DNA of 64,000 nt from Aphanomyces cochlioides (lineage: Eukaryota; Oomycota; Saprolegniomycetes; Saprolegniales; Verrucalvaceae): assembly GCA_019828595.1 (NCBI GenBank), contig JAHQRK010000031.1, forward strand, positions 717,935 to 781,934, read 5' to 3'. The position numbers and the translations under genes are program-made. A model generated the notes under the pieces. The model was not told the origin of the DNA, searched no databases, and was given only the letters and a program-made list of their open reading frames with translations. Positions 17,600 to 30,738 of the stretch are shown in pieces. Within the stretch, counting starts at the first letter, position 1. The number at the start of each line of letters is the position of its first letter.

Positions 17600-19508
17600 C
17601 CTCTGTTCAGTAATTCTTGCAAGTTTATCATTTTCGTGTTTTTGATTGGCTATATAATTTTCAGCTATCCAATAAGATTTCACTCAGATCATTCTTTTCA
17701 ATCAATATTATTCAATGAAATGCAGTGTGTACTCAAGTGGTAATTAATCTTGCATCAATGGAAGGTCGCATGTCCATTCAACATCGTCACCACCGTCTTC
17801 ATCATCAAGAGAAGTCATTCGAAGGTTGTCGATTGCGTTGCACAGATTGGCCAGCTCCATAGAAGTTTCGACTTCTGCCGCCAATGCTTCAAACCAAGTT
17901 TCTTGCTCCTCAACTTCCAAGGCCGCTAAACTCCTTTCAGCCAAATCACTTGGACATTCGAATCTTTCTGGGAGGCAGCCCGACTTCATCAACGCCGTCT
18001 TGCCCATGTTCGGTATTTTGTAGTTATTGTCACCACTTGCACGCAATATTTCGACAATACAGCTCTGCAGTGTAGCAAAGTTTCGCGTCAACTTGTCGTG
18101 CTCAATCGCATCCCACGCTTGGAATACAGCGGCAATCAATACATCAATCGTTTTGCACCGAACACGAGACGCAAGTGTTTGTAAAGAGCAAAAAAATCCA
18201 AGGTCAAGAACGTTGAGATCCGGTGAATTCGGGGGTTGGCACTTCAAGCAAATATTCCATCCATCTGCACACCCATGAGAGTGCACCAAGGGATCGTTGG
18301 CAGCAACATGCGGCCTTGCGTTGTCCTGTTGGACAAATATGGTTCGACTTTCTTCTGCAGGCCATTTAGCCTTGATAGCTGGGAAGACTTTATTGATAAG
18401 CATACTCCGATAGACATCTTGGGTAACATTCAAAGGTTTCGTCACAAAAGAACCACGCTCACGATTTTGAGAGGATCGCAATGCAGGCACGACTTCAGTA
18501 AAGCTCCAAGTCCCAATTTTTCCGTCAAACCATTGTTTCGAGGCATTGTCCCACCTTGGTCTTGCTACGGCCGAGAGGAACATGACTTTAGTGATAAATC
18601 GTTTCGATTTCGTTGTACGCTGGGGCGGGGTCTCACCAGGAACGAGGTACACATTGCATTTCACCCGGGTCATGAAAAACCACTTTTCGTCCACGTGCAC
18701 AACATCCATCAAGTCGCAGACTTGGTATGTATCATTGGATTGCCTTAGCATGTCCGCAGACCACTTTAAACGGGCATACTTATTGGCCTCTGTCAACTTT
18801 GGCTTGATATGACTCCTGTGTTTGATAACAAGGCCACGCTTGTCGTAACTAGACGCAAAAAGTCAAAATATGATGGACCTCATGACCAACCAGTGCAACG
18901 TCGACAACGGCATGACAAGTGCCCCTGCGAATTCACGGAGAGTGGTTCGATCTAACGCTGGTATACTAAAAAGCCGTTCACGCAGTTCCTTGATGTCATG
19001 ACTTGGTTTGCGTCCCGCATTCTTGTTGCGGCGGAAGACATTTTTACACAAAATGACGGAATTCGCCGAGTACTCACCTCGACGCCAAATTCGGGAGATC
19101 GTCTCAATCGAACGATCAAACTTTCGCAACGTTCTTTAGTGCCCCACGAGGAAGAGTTCCGTCTGGACGGACGACTGTCAGCAAATGGTGGAGAACTGCT
19201 TGACGCTCCTCGTCAGTTAAGTTGGTCTTGTTGGGGGCCATCTCGAAAATGGGTGGAGCAATTTGATGGGTAAAGCGTTCACTTATATGAGTACATTGTA
19301 CCACTGTCACTTAGAACGGTAAAAATTTATTATATGGGAGATTGTATGTAGTTTTTGTGGTGAAATTAAATTGCTTTTCCTCTACATATCTGTGCCAAAA
19401 AATCGTCAAACTTTCCTGTACAAGCAAATACCTCTACTTTCGAATATTTTCAAATATTGATTTCAATATGACAAAAAATTGATACTTGCAAGAATTATTG
19501 AACAGAGG
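17600..19508 (-). mobile_element. Mariner B element, copy 1
   Basis: The 25-nt inverted repeats begin CCTCTGTTCA, end TTCTTGCAAGT and have one mismatch. TA duplications lie at 17598-17599 and 19509-19510. It is 1909 bp and inserted at the second base of the short element above. Confidence 0.9.
17744..19241 (-). pseudogene. Mariner B transposase (broken)
   Basis: DD39D-type mariner transposase starting MAPNKTNLTDEERQ. Catalytic aspartates lie in HVDEKWFF, QQDNARPH and SPDLNVLDLGFF, with 39 residues between the last two. A frameshift after LKNVAK and another break near residues 110-120 split the DNA-binding part from the catalytic part, which is continuous at 17744-18796. The C-terminus is acidic. 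Confidence 0.85.
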
Positions 19509-19768
19509 TATTGTCGATTGGGTCCACAACTGGAAATTTGGTATGTTTTGAAAATGTTTCAATTAATTGACGCATACACTATTTAATGTTTACGCAAGCA
19601 TTTTCTCGATCATGAACGTTAAATAGTGTAATTTCAAACGTTTTAAATGTTTGAAAAACATGTTCGAAGCATTCAATTCCTTTTCACTTGAAATTTGTAT
19701 ACGTCAATTTGCTTGCGTCAAAATTTATTCCGCACGACTCCACTTTCTTTTATTAAAACCACAATAGT

Positions 19769-21479
19769 ATGCTGACTTTGTTCTGTCTTGTCGTCGGCGA
19801 GAGAACACCTTTCCCTGTGCACATTGCTGCTAATGAGACTGTGGGCGATCTCAAGGACAAGATCAAGGAAAAAAAGTCACACACAATCCATTGCGACGCC
19901 GATATGATACAGCTTTATTTGGCGGTGAAGGATAAAGTGTGGTTAGAATCGACGAGTCCGCTTGTTGAACGGTTGATGGAGGGCGAGACACCCGATGAAA
20001 TACAGGAATACTTGGTCAAAGCAAACAAAATGAATCCGTTTTCTACACTTGCTAAGGCATTGACGTCCCCCCTGGTCAAGACCAACTTCATATCTTGGTG
20101 GTCGTACCTGAACGTGTTGCAGTTCCTTCAGATCATCAGCCGAGCAAGAAGCGAAAACTCGAGGACTTTGCGAATATATTATCAGCTCCAGCTTCATTTG
20201 CGAAGCGTCAAGGACCCAATAGTTGGATTTTTCGGCTCAAAGAGTTTGATGGAGTTATTGAATGCCATCGTCTTCCAACTTCCGACAAGAGATCTCTCAT
20301 TCCACTTGTGCTGCTTCATGAAACCTTTGCAAAATTTGAAAGCAATTGCAAAACTATTCATTTTGGCAAGCCAGATTGTGATTTTTCGTCGAGTTTTGCG
20401 ATGCCGTATCCGGTGTGCATGATAAAGAAGAAACACTTACAAAGGCGGCACTGAATACACTAGGACGCTATTTGCTTTCTGATTGCCCTCGTGGTGCAAG
20501 CATGGTTGCAGCCCAAGTCGACAATTCTACTTCAGACGGATCCTTTATTTTTGACAACAGGTCATTGCTGAACTTGGAAGTCAAAGTTCAAAAAGGAGAT
20601 GGAGGTGGCGACCCGACGATGCAAAATATCGCGTATTACGTCAAGCATTTGCCCATGCCGGTTGATCGTGTCTTGCCATGCTATTTGTTGGACATTTGTG
20701 GTCCGCTTCTGAGCGTATTTGGTATTGTCAACGTTACTGATGAGTATGCTCTGTGCGAACCTCTTGTGACGAGTGTTCCGTTGCTTTTCTTCGACAATGT
20801 TGGACTGATGACGACGGGAGTCCGTGTATGTGCGTCTTTGAAAGCTGCGTTGCGAGACCTGACCAGTTCCCAATATGTCGCTTCGCGTGATTTAAATCGA
20901 AGTAGATTTCCGTACCATGATTCAGCTGTGATTGGCGGCGAGAAGGTCAACATCCGGTACTGCAAACAGTTGGAACGTTATGTGTTTTCTGCCATGGTTG
21001 TCCAATCTGGCCATGACGTTGAAGTTGTTGTCAAGTTTGCAAAGCAATATGGAAGGGAAGTCCACGAGTATTGTGCAGGTCACGAATTTGCTCCAAGATT
21101 GTTAGACTTTGAAGTCCTTCCTAGCAAGTGGATTTTCGTTGGGATGGAGAAACTTAAGCTCAAACCGATTTCGAAAGCTTTGACCGATGCAAAAGTCGAT
21201 GCAACAGTCATTCGTCGGCAGGTGCTGGAGATGAAAAATCGACTGGCAGCTGCCAAGCTTGTTCATGGGGATCTTCGTGACGCCAACATCTTATGGGACT
21301 ACGCCAAGGATCGTGTGGTGTTGATTGATTTCGACTGGTCTGGAAAGGACACTTGTTACCCGCCATTCATGAATCCCGACATTACGTGGCCGCCAGAGGC
21401 TCAGACTAACAAGCCTCTTCGGATTGAGCACGACGAGTGGTGGATCCATCAGTTGCTGACAAAGTTGGACAAGAAATAA
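19769..21479 (+). pseudogene. Crinkler CRN-K3, exchanged header, two frameshifts
   Basis: C-terminal parts equal CRN-K2, without the six-base EGD segment. The header is of CRN-H type (ERTPFPVHIAANETVGDL, SHTIHCDADMIQLYLAV) with its own change KDKVWLE, so an H-type header sits on a K-type body. The C run at 20067-20072 has six bases (frame lost before LHILVVVP), and the five-T break is also present. Its native leader is split by four mobile elements, so its original promoter may be several kb away. Confidence 0.85.
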
Positions 21480-21852
21480 GTTCAAATTTTTATGCTGCTT
21501 CATGTTTATTTGTAGTATTCCACTGAGAGTTAAACTTCTCGCATGGCTTCGTCAACTTCACATTTCGAGGGGGATTTCAATATTACGTCGAAGATATACG
21601 AGTACTAAAGTGTGAGTTGAATGAATTTCTTCAAGGGAATTGTTTCAACGAAAATTCGCAATGCTCTATGCGCTTAGGAGCCGCCGTAATAGTAATCACC
21701 ACGACCATAGTGGCTATTTCATTCAGCTCGGTTGAGTCATCATGGACATGGCCTTGGCGAAACCATGTCCATCGAATAAAAAAAGAAATCATAAGCGTTC
21801 AATATACATGCCAAAGGTTTGACAAGACAGAAGTGCGTCAAATTATTCCCGG

Positions 21853-22597
21853 GACCTTGCCAAACACGCGAGGAAATGCGCCATCGCATCCGTACATCTT
21901 GCGCATTTCGATGTACAATGAATGATCAAAAAATGCTTTCAATTTCTTCTTCCGTCAGGTGTGGAGCATGTGGAAGCTACAGGAGACAAGTTAACTTCAA
22001 ATAGATCGACACAAATATAACGTACCCATTTTGTTCACGCACCACTTTTTCCACACGGCGTGTCGTGTGAATTGGATGAAGTTCGGTGCCAATATCGACA
22101 AACATCGTAGTTGCCTCCGACGACTTCAGCATACCGGGCTCCGGAGGGAGCTTGAAGGGACAGATCCACAACAGATAGGTCTTTACTTCGCGTTCAACTA
22201 GTGACGCTTTCAACGACAGAACTTGTCTTCCTAAATTTCCCAAAGGATGCTCCGTGAATGACGATGGAAAAAGTCGCGGAGAGGAACCTATTCCGTATCC
22301 TGCTTGGAAGCAATCAACTTGGACTCGACGTGCTTGAAAAACCAAGACGTGAATCTGCAATGGCGTTCAGCTAGGAAACGAGTCAATTCACTTCAAACGA
22401 CAGAATTCCGTACCTTGCCACTTTCAAGCTTGTCGACCATCGAACCAGTCATGACCACGCCGCTGTTCAAGCTATACATCAAAGCTTCGACGAAGTGATG
22501 CTTGTCCTCCGCATTTGCTGCGGCTTCACAATACGTCATACGCTTTGTCGAGAGACTTCACGGGATGGTAGTCAAGCTTGACGTATCTAAAACATCT
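21853..22597 (-). pseudogene. DHCR24 relic 3, fused to a CRN pseudogene
   Basis: A second relic type reaching further upstream than relic 1: RYVKLDYHPVKSLDKAYDVL, then HHFVEALMYSLNSGVVMTGS, an intron-like segment, [46 protein letters not shown] and MRKMYGCDGAFP. It preserves the ICPFKLPPEPG block missing from relic 1 but has lost the IIPFGNN block. It follows the CRN pseudogene B directly in the same orientation. Confidence 0.85.
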
Positions 22598-23344
22598 CGT
22601 CGATGGATAAACCCGTAGTTTGCATCGACATACGGCAAATAGCTTTCCAGCAGTTTCCTGCCGTCTCTGCAAGTGGCACTTCGACTTCATATCCATCGGA
22701 CATGGCATTGCAAAACTCGACGAAAAAATCACAATCTGGTTTGCCAAAATCAATAGTTTTGCAATTGCTTTCAAACGTTGCAAAGACTTCATGAAGAAGC
22801 ACAAGCGGAAGGAGAGATCTCTCGTTGGAGGTTGGAAGACGATGGCATTCAATCTGTCCATCAAACTGTTTGAGGCAACACATCCAACTGGTTTTTCCTC
22901 GACCCTTCGCACACGAAGATGGAGCTGATAATTCATTCTCCAACTTCTGGATTTTTCTCTTCTTGCGCGGCTAATGTGCGGAAGGAACCGCAACACGTTC
23001 AGGTACGATCACCAAGACATGAATTTTGTCGTCGTCGAAATATGAGGGGCACTCACCACCCACCGCCCCAGAAAAGAACTTGGAAAGCTTCTTGGTTTCC
23101 TTCCTTCTTTCAGCATTGACATGCGATGCCGTCACGGTGTTTCCTTCAGCATTTTGGGAATGTCATTCCACATCACGGTCTTCGGCAGACAACCACGCAT
23201 AACCCTTCAACGCCAACATAGGGATCCAGCTAGATCCATTGCACGTCCAGTGTACTCAATTTCTTCCTTCATCTTGTCCTTGAGACATCCCATAGTCTCT
23301 TTAGCAGCAACGTCCAGGAGAGGTGTGTCCTTGTGTAAACTCAC
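22598..23344 (-). pseudogene. CRN pseudogene B
   Basis: Complete copy of the pseudogene cut off at base 1. The degraded header lacks its start. HVLVIVP is followed by a stop and then a K-type segment (MENELSAPSSCAKG to ICRMSMQTTG), which ends where DHCR24 sequence begins. The six-T run keeps the frame that CRN-K copies have lost. Confidence 0.8.
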
Positions 23345-23366
23345 TTCAAAAATTAATAAACCTGTA

Positions 23367-25074
23367 CTACTCTGGAATTTTATATATGCAGGTTTGTCGT
23401 TCGATTGTGGAAATAAATATATGAAGGATTGAGACACACACATCGCAATGTTCCAATGCATTAGAACTACTAGCTCGAGATTGTAAGTGTGCCGATCTTG
23501 CTAGTCAATTGAGCGTCGAGAAGAAAGTCTTGGCAATCGAGCACCAGTTGTGGATCGACATCTAAGGACTCGGGCGATGATTTCATGCCTGCCTTGTACA
23601 AGTGGCGCATCTTGAACTTGTTCCCCCACGGCACTCCATGACTTGAATCATCACACTCTGCAATGTGACGAATATGTTGTCGGCTGTTTGTCTTGGCACG
23701 GCTGCATAAGCGTCGATAACGGCAGATATGAGCTCTTCAATGGTGTCCGACTGGATTTCATATTGTAGAGTTTGAATAGAACGAAAGAAACCGAGGTCCA
23801 ACACATTTAGGTCAGGACTCTTTGGTGGCTGGAACGACCAGCTTATATTCCAACCTATATAGTAACTATTCATAAGTCACACCAGTTCTACATCATTCTA
23901 CATACCGTCTCGCTTGCACTCTCTATCAAAGTAATCATCACAAATACCATGCGCTCAAGCGTTATCATGCTGAACAATGATTCTCTCGTGTCGAAACGGA
24001 ACTGGCCAACGTGATCGAATGGCTGGAAGGACTTTGTTGATGCAAAAATCACGATAGACTTCTCGTGTCACACTGATCGATTTTGTCTCAATTGTTCCCG
24101 CCGGCCGATTTCGACTAGAGCGCTTGGCAGGGAGAGCTTCAACGAAAGGCCAGATCCCCAATTTCCCATCAAACCAAAGCCCATTCACGAGTCTTGGGCG
24201 CGCAAGGGCACACAGGAACATTACTTTTGGTTCGAGCATTTTTGTTGGGGCAGGTGCGATCAAAGTCTTCGACAACTACGTCATCACATATGTAGATTCG
24301 CTTAGTGAGTTCATCCATCCAGAACCATTTTTCGTCCACGTGGACGACATTGTACATTGAATTCATTCGCCAGTGTTGATTATCGACATTTGACATACAG
24401 AACTCGAGGTTAGCAAGCTCATGACTCTTTGTTAGAGATGGTTTGAGAGTTCTACTGCGAATCTTCACTGTACCTTCTCGCACTAGTTTACGGATTGTTG
24501 TGTGCGAAACACCGGTTTGCTTTGCGAGAGATCGATAGGATCGTCGCTTGTGAACAGGGATCGTCTTGATTTTCGATTTGATGGCCTGCCGATCCACCGG
24601 CTTCCTTCCGCAGTTCGATTTCTTGCTGTCGACGATCGCGTGTGGCGCTCCGTTGAGTAATGATTCAACTCCAGCATCCCACACGCGGGATACCGTGGCT
24701 TGGCTTGTCTTAAAGATCGAAGCAGTCTTTGTGAGAGCGCCATGTGGTAGCCGTCCATCATGGCTGATCGAGAGCAGATGTAGCATAACAGCCCGGCGCT
24801 CCTCGTTCGTCAGGACTCGGCGTCGCACAGGCTCAGTGTTGAGGATGTTGTCAATATTCATCTCAAAGACAAGTGAAGGTGACTTGATTAAAGTATAGAG
24901 TTGGTCACTATTCAGATTCTCCTGATCCACTGCTCCGATTTTGGCGAAACGAGAACCATTGGAATCTATGCACTTTGATTTGCTAAAATATACCCAATCC
25001 ACAGTCGTTTCCTGAAAATTGAGGGTTGTTTGGAGGTTTGAACAAAAACCTGCATATAAAAAATTCCAGAGTAG
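23367..25074 (-). mobile_element. Mariner A element, copy 2
   Basis: Same ends and TA duplications (23365-23366, 25075-25076) as copy 1. One extra T near 24226 makes it one base longer. Confidence 0.9.
23470..24861 (-). pseudogene. Mariner A transposase, copy 2
   Basis: Carries the shared TGA and C-terminal frameshift, plus a private frameshift from the extra T near 24226, just before KVMFLCALARPR. The 51-nt intron lies at 23855-23905. Confidence 0.88.
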
Positions 25075-25076
25075 TA

Positions 25077-26304
25077 TTGTCTTTTTCACTGAAATTTGTA
25101 TTGTCAATTTCAGTCAAATTTGTAGTTTCGACCAAAAATCAAATACATTTCCAAATCGATTTGACCATACTGAAGCCAAGTTGAACCGAATATTGGCCAA
25201 AGTAATTGCATGTGTATTAGGGTGTGTTAGGGTGTGTTTTGCGTGAATTAGTTAAATATTCGATTCTGATTGGCTGCGAGATTCGGAAATTGATTAAAAA
25301 ATCGATACATTTCCAGACATCTCACTATTTAGAATGAATCTCACAATATTTTTGACTAAAAATTGAAATACTATTCAGGTATAGTGAGCTCAAGTGTAAT
25401 ACGAAAGTACACCCAATAAAGTAATGTTTTGAATGTGTGTTTTGCGTGTGTTTTTGTCAAGAAGGCAAATACTTGATTCTGATTGGCTATAGATTTCAAA
25501 TAGATTTGGAAAAATAGATACATTTTTCACCCCAGTCACAATTTAGAGTGTAAATAACAATACAACAATATAACATTATGCGAGCAAGATCGAATCCTCA
25601 CCTTAATCATATACCAAAGGCTCCCACAGTTGCTTCGACTTCGTCAATTCGTTGGAGGCAAGTTCAGTTGCAAGATGAGATTTAGTTCATGCTTCTGGCG
25701 CACGCTGCAGCTCCAGGGGGTGTAGTGGTTTCAAAGAAATTTCGCCTGATCAACCGGTTCATGATTGAAGGTGATATCAAGTTTCGTCATCTATCCGGTT
25801 AAAGCTGCTTACATGTTAATAACATAGGTATGACTGTATCAAGTTTCGTAGTCTATCCGGTTCAAGCTTCTGAGGGTATAGTGATTATTCTATATATTCG
25901 ATGTGAGAGGTTCATTATCAAAAATAAATCAAACCAATGACCAAAACATTTATCAAATTTAAAAGGTCATTTTTATCAAAGCATTATTTTGCTATGTTTC
26001 ACCCTTCTTTGTAACATATCTCACAGAATATCGGCTTTAAGAAGTTCGTTTCTTTTGAATTTATATTCCTCTGACAAAGTTCAAAACACACAAAAATTTT
26101 CATGGAAAACTGTCATCGGGTTCGAAAGTTACAAGCACATATACCCTCGATGCCTTCGACGACTGTTAATAAATCGCGTGCTCACTGTTTGTTTCAAAGG
26201 TCTGAGGAACCTGGAGATATTGTTCGTATAAGTTTTTACAGTATTCTGTTGTGCAGGTTTACTAAATTTCAAAGTGAGTTTCCAACTGATGTTCATTTCC
26301 AAAT
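25077..26304 (+). other. Leader region of CRN-H3
   Basis: Copy of 2422-3649, with no gene seen. Confidence 0.7.
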
Positions 26305-27380
26305 ATGCTGACTTTGTTCTGTCTTGTCGTCGGCGAGAGAACACCTTTCCCTGTGCACATTGCTGCTAATGAGACTGTGGGCGATCTCAAGAAAAAGATC
26401 AAGGAAGAAAAGTCACATACAATCCATTGCGACGCCAATATGATACAGCTTTATTTGGCGGTGAAGGATAATGCATGGTTAGAATCGACGAGTCCGCTTG
26501 TTGAACGGTTGATGAAGGGCGAGACACCCGATGAAATACAGGAATACTTGGTCGAAGCAAACAAAATGAATCCGTTTTCTACACTTGCTAAGGCATTGAC
26601 GTCCCCCCTGGTCAAGACCAACTTCATATCTTGGTGGTGGTCCCAGAAGAAGGCCTATTCAGCGCTGCGAATTTGCGTGTTGGCCTTGAACTTCTCAATT
26701 TAGTTCTCCCCCACGCTCTGACGGATTGTCCTACTACCATGTCTGACCGGAGTCCAAACTTCAAAGCCAATTTATGCTTGTATTATGACTGTCATCGTCG
26801 AAAGGAGACATGGATCCGATGTATCCTACTCGATATCTCGTTTCCTGCATCACTGGTGACAGCTGCGCATTTGTTCCGACGAAGTAACGAATATCTGGCG
26901 TTCCCCATGATGCAAATATCGGATATCGATGATGAACGAAATGGGTTGTTGTTGTTCCAACCATTGGAATATGCTTTCGACCATTTCCAAATCAGTTTTA
27001 TTTACAACCATCGCAACGACTGCTTTTATCTCAAGCTGTTTGACCAATCCATTCGAAACACACGTCTCGTGGATGCCATGCGCAATTCCAAACAAAAGCA
27101 AGTGCTGATGAACGCTATTTCAAGAGCCAAAAGACCTTGCAAATTTGACATCAAAACAACATTTGGTCATTTGGATGGCAAAGCACTGAAATTCAGATCT
27201 CCCGGCCGTCCTTTCAAACGGTGTTTAAACTTGCAGGCAAGATTGGCCTATGCAAAGGCGTTGAAGAAGCAAGATATTGACCCATCGTATAACTTCGACG
27301 ATTTCTGGTCAGAGGGATTTTCCTTAGAGGACAAAATGACCATATTTCGCCAAAGCATAGCAAATTGTGACCAAATATGA
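26305..27380 (+). pseudogene. Crinkler CRN-H3, frameshifted
   Basis: Header and body match CRN-H2 (ERTPFPVHI header, EEGLFS). The C run at 26603-26608 has six bases instead of seven, so the header frame ends at 26703 and the HNH-like part continues in another frame (26631-27380). Its mirror partner CRN-H4 has a clearly different header and linker. Confidence 0.85.
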
Positions 27381-27814
27381 TCGTCTACTGTAACTAATCA
27401 TTTATAGCTGGGTTTCTGCTGATAATTCATTGATTGTTTTCTTGTTGGACCTTCAATTCAGCTCTGAACAAGCGCAAGGAACGTGTTGAGCAAGTTTAAA
27501 ACCTCGTATCGCGCTCGAGAAGGCGACCCATCGATGCTTATTACGCTTGTCATGGTAGATTGTTGGATGGAATAACGATGGAAGGAAATCCCCGTTGTGT
27601 ATGGCTCGCCCTGGCTGGCAAAATATCTCGTACCCCCGTGGTGAATACAAGACGACATTGTCCAAAAATTAGCATCAATATGATGGATATTTTGGAGTAA
27701 ATACGACGGCTCGGGTGCTTTTGTTTCAAAAAGAATGAAGTGCAAATTACCATGTGACGTTTACTGTTCGCGTGGAGCCACTCGTTCCCATGGACCAGCA
27801 TTCGGCAATGCTCA

Positions 27815-28587
27815 GCCTAGCTGATTCGGTGGTCGACAACCCTGAAAGTGGCAAGGTAGAGAGTTCTATCCTTTTGAAGTGAATCGACTCAATTCTTAGC
27901 TGAATGCAAGTGGAGATTGGCACAAGCCTAGGTTTTTCAAGCACGTCGAGTCCAAGTTGATTGCCTCCAAGCAGGATACGAAAGACATTCCTCTCCGCGA
28001 CTATTTCCACCGTCACTCACGGAGCATCTTTTGGGAAATTCAAGACATCATTCCCTTTGGCAACAACATTTTGTTGAGATTTTTGTTTGGCTAGATGGTT
28101 CTCCCCAAGTTGTCGTTGCTCAAGTTGACAGAAAGAGATGCAATCAAGGAATTGTACGACAACCACCACTTCGTCCAAGACATGTTGGTCCCCATCACGT
28201 CATTGAAAGCGTCGCTCGAAGTCTTTGACCGCGATGTGAAGATTTATCCGTGGCTCTGTTTATGAAAGCTCCAGGCATGCTCATCGTTGGAATCCGGCAA
28301 TGATGTTTGTCAATAAATTGGCGCCTACGGTGTGCCACAAGTGTCGAGCTTTCATCCAGTGCACAAGGCACGCCGTGTGGAAAAAGTCGTGCGTGAACAA
28401 AATGGTTACGACATATTTGTGTCGATCTATTCGAAGTTGACTTGTTTCCTGTAGCTTTCAGATGCTTCACGCCGATTCGAACCTGATGGAAAAAGAATTT
28501 GAAAGCATGTTTGACCATACATAGTACAACGAAATGCGCAAGATGTACGGATGCGATGGCGCATTTCCTCGCGTGTTTGGCAAGGTC
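27815..28587 (+). pseudogene. DHCR24 relic 4
   Basis: Copy of relic 1 with the long CTCGCTCCGAGCG variant near the 3' end. Confidence 0.82.
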
Positions 28588-28971
28588 TCACGCTCGGAGC
28601 GAGAACAATTTGACGCACTTCTGTCTTGTCAAACCTTTGGCATGTATATTGAACGCTTATGATTTCTTTTTTTATTCGATGGACATGGTTTCGCCAAGGC
28701 CATGTCCATGATGACTCAACCGAGCTGAATGAAATAGCCACTATGGTCGTGGTGATTACTATTACGGCGGCTCCTAAGCGCATAGAGCATTGCGAATTTT
28801 CGTTGAAACAATTCCCTTGAAGAAATTCATTCAACTCACACTTTAGTACTCGTATATCTTCGACGTAATATTGAAATCCCCCTCGAAATGTGAAGTTGAC
28901 GAAGCCATGCGAGAAGTTTAACTCTCAGTGGAATACTACAAATAAACATGAAGCAGCATAAAAATTTGAAC

Positions 28972-30683
28972 TTATTTCTTGTCCAACTTTGTCAGCAACT
29001 GATGGATCCACCACTCGTCGTGCTCAATCCGAAGAGGCTTGTTAGTCTGAGCCTCTGGCGGCCACGTAATGTCGGGATTCATGAATGGCGGGTAACAAGT
29101 GTCCTTTCCAGACCAGTCGAAATCAATCAACACCACACGATCCTTGGCGTAGTCCCATAAGATGTTGGCGTCACGAAGATCCCCATGAACAAGCTTGGCA
29201 GCTGCCAGTCGATTTTTCATCTCCAGCACCTGCCGACGAATGACTGTTGCATCGACTTTTGCATCGGTCAAAGCTTTCGAAATCGGTTTGAGCTTAAGTT
29301 TCTCCATCCCAACGAAAATCCACTTGCTAGGAAGGACTTCAAAGTCTAACAATCTTGGAGCAAATTCGTGACCTGCACAATACTCGTGGACTTCCCTTCC
29401 ATATTGCTTTGCAAACTTGACAACAACTTCAACGTCATGGCCAGATTGGACAACCATGGCAGAAAACACATAACGTTCCAACTGTTTGCAGTACCGGATG
29501 TTGACCTTCTCGCCGCCAATCACAGCTGAATCATGGTACGGAAATCTACTTCGATTTAAATCACGCGAAGCGACATATTGGGAACTGGTCAGGTCTCGCA
29601 ACGCAGCTTTCAAAGACGCACATACACGGACTCCCGTCGTCATCAGTCCAACATTGTCGAAGAAAAGCAACGGAACACTCGTCACAAGAGGTTCGCACAG
29701 AGCATATTCATCAGTAACGTTGACAATACCAAATACGCTCAGAAGCGGACCACAAATGTCCAACAAATAGCATGGCAAGACACGATCAACCGGCATGGGC
29801 AAATGCTTGACGTAATACGCGATATTTTGCATCGTCGGGTCGCCACCTCCATCTCCTTTTTGAACTTTGACTTCCAAGTTCAGCAATAACCTGTTGTCAA
29901 AAATAAAGGATCCGTCTGAAGTAGAATTGTCGACTTGGGCTGCAACCATGCTTGCACCACGAGGGCAATCAGAAAGCAAATAGCGTCCTAGTGTATTCAG
30001 TGCCGCCTTTGTAAGTGTTTCTTCTTTATCATGCACACCGGATACGGCATCGCAAAACTCGACGAAAAATCACAATCTGGCTTGCCAAAATGAATAGTTT
30101 TGCAATTGCTTTCAAATTTTGCAAAGGTTTCATGAAGCAGCACAAGTGGAATGAGAGATCTCTTGTCGGAAGTTGGAAGACGATGGCATTCAATAACTCC
30201 ATCAAACTCTTTGAGCCGAAAAATCCAACTATTGGGTCCTTGACGCTTCGCAAATGAAGCTGGAGCTGATAATATATTCGCAAAGTCCTCGAGTTTTCGC
30301 TTCTTGCTCGGCTGATGATCTGAAGGAACTGCAACACGTTCAGGTACGACCACCAAGATATGAAGTTGGTCTTGACCAGGGGGGGACGTCAATGCCTTAG
30401 CAAGTGTAGAAAACGGATTCATTTTGTTTGCTTTGACCAAGTATTCCTGTACTTCATCGGGTGTCTCGCCCTCCATCAACCGTTCAACAAGCGGACTCGT
30501 CGATTCTAACCACGCATTATCCTTCAACGCCAAGTAGAGCTGTAATTCTTTCGCGTCACATCTCAAAGAGTTTGAATTTTCTTCCTTGATCTTTTTCTTG
30601 AGACCTGCCACAGTCGCATTTGTAGCAACGTCCACAGAGAAAGGTGTTCCCTCCCCGACGACAAGACAGAACAAAGTCGGCAT
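28972..30683 (-). pseudogene. Crinkler CRN-K4, one frameshift
   Basis: Seven-base C run (30379-30385), so the header half is open (29997-30683). The shared five-T break is the only lesion. A silent TAT in DEYALC is shared with CRN-K5 only, marking the two as sisters across the large centre. Confidence 0.86.
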
Positions 30684-30738
30684 ATTTGGAAATGAACATC
30701 AGTTGGAATCTCACTTTGAAATTCGTTTACCATGGCAA

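Larger units (their letters stand above)
17597..19767. mobile_element. TA-flanked short element disrupted by mariner B, copy 1
   Basis: Without the nested mariner B this is a 260-bp MITE-like element (17597-17599 plus 19511-19767). Its ends read CTATTGT on both sides, TA lies outside (17595-17596, 19768-19769), and there is an internal inverted pair CACTATTTAA/TTAAATAGTG. The right TA supplies the A of the CRN-K3 start codon, so the insertion rebuilt the ATG exactly. Confidence 0.7.
1..30738 (+). repeat. Left arm of giant palindrome
   Basis: Every landmark here recurs in reverse order and orientation in 31096-61833, with start plus end summing to about 61834-61846 throughout. Examples are mariner A 713-2419 with 59415-61121, CRN-H 3650-4726 with 57108-58184, and the TIR element 13730-14951 with 46894-48115. 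The arm reaches base 1, so its outer edge lies outside the window. Mirror copies are nearly identical except for small indels and clustered changes inside CRN N-termini. Confidence 0.95.
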
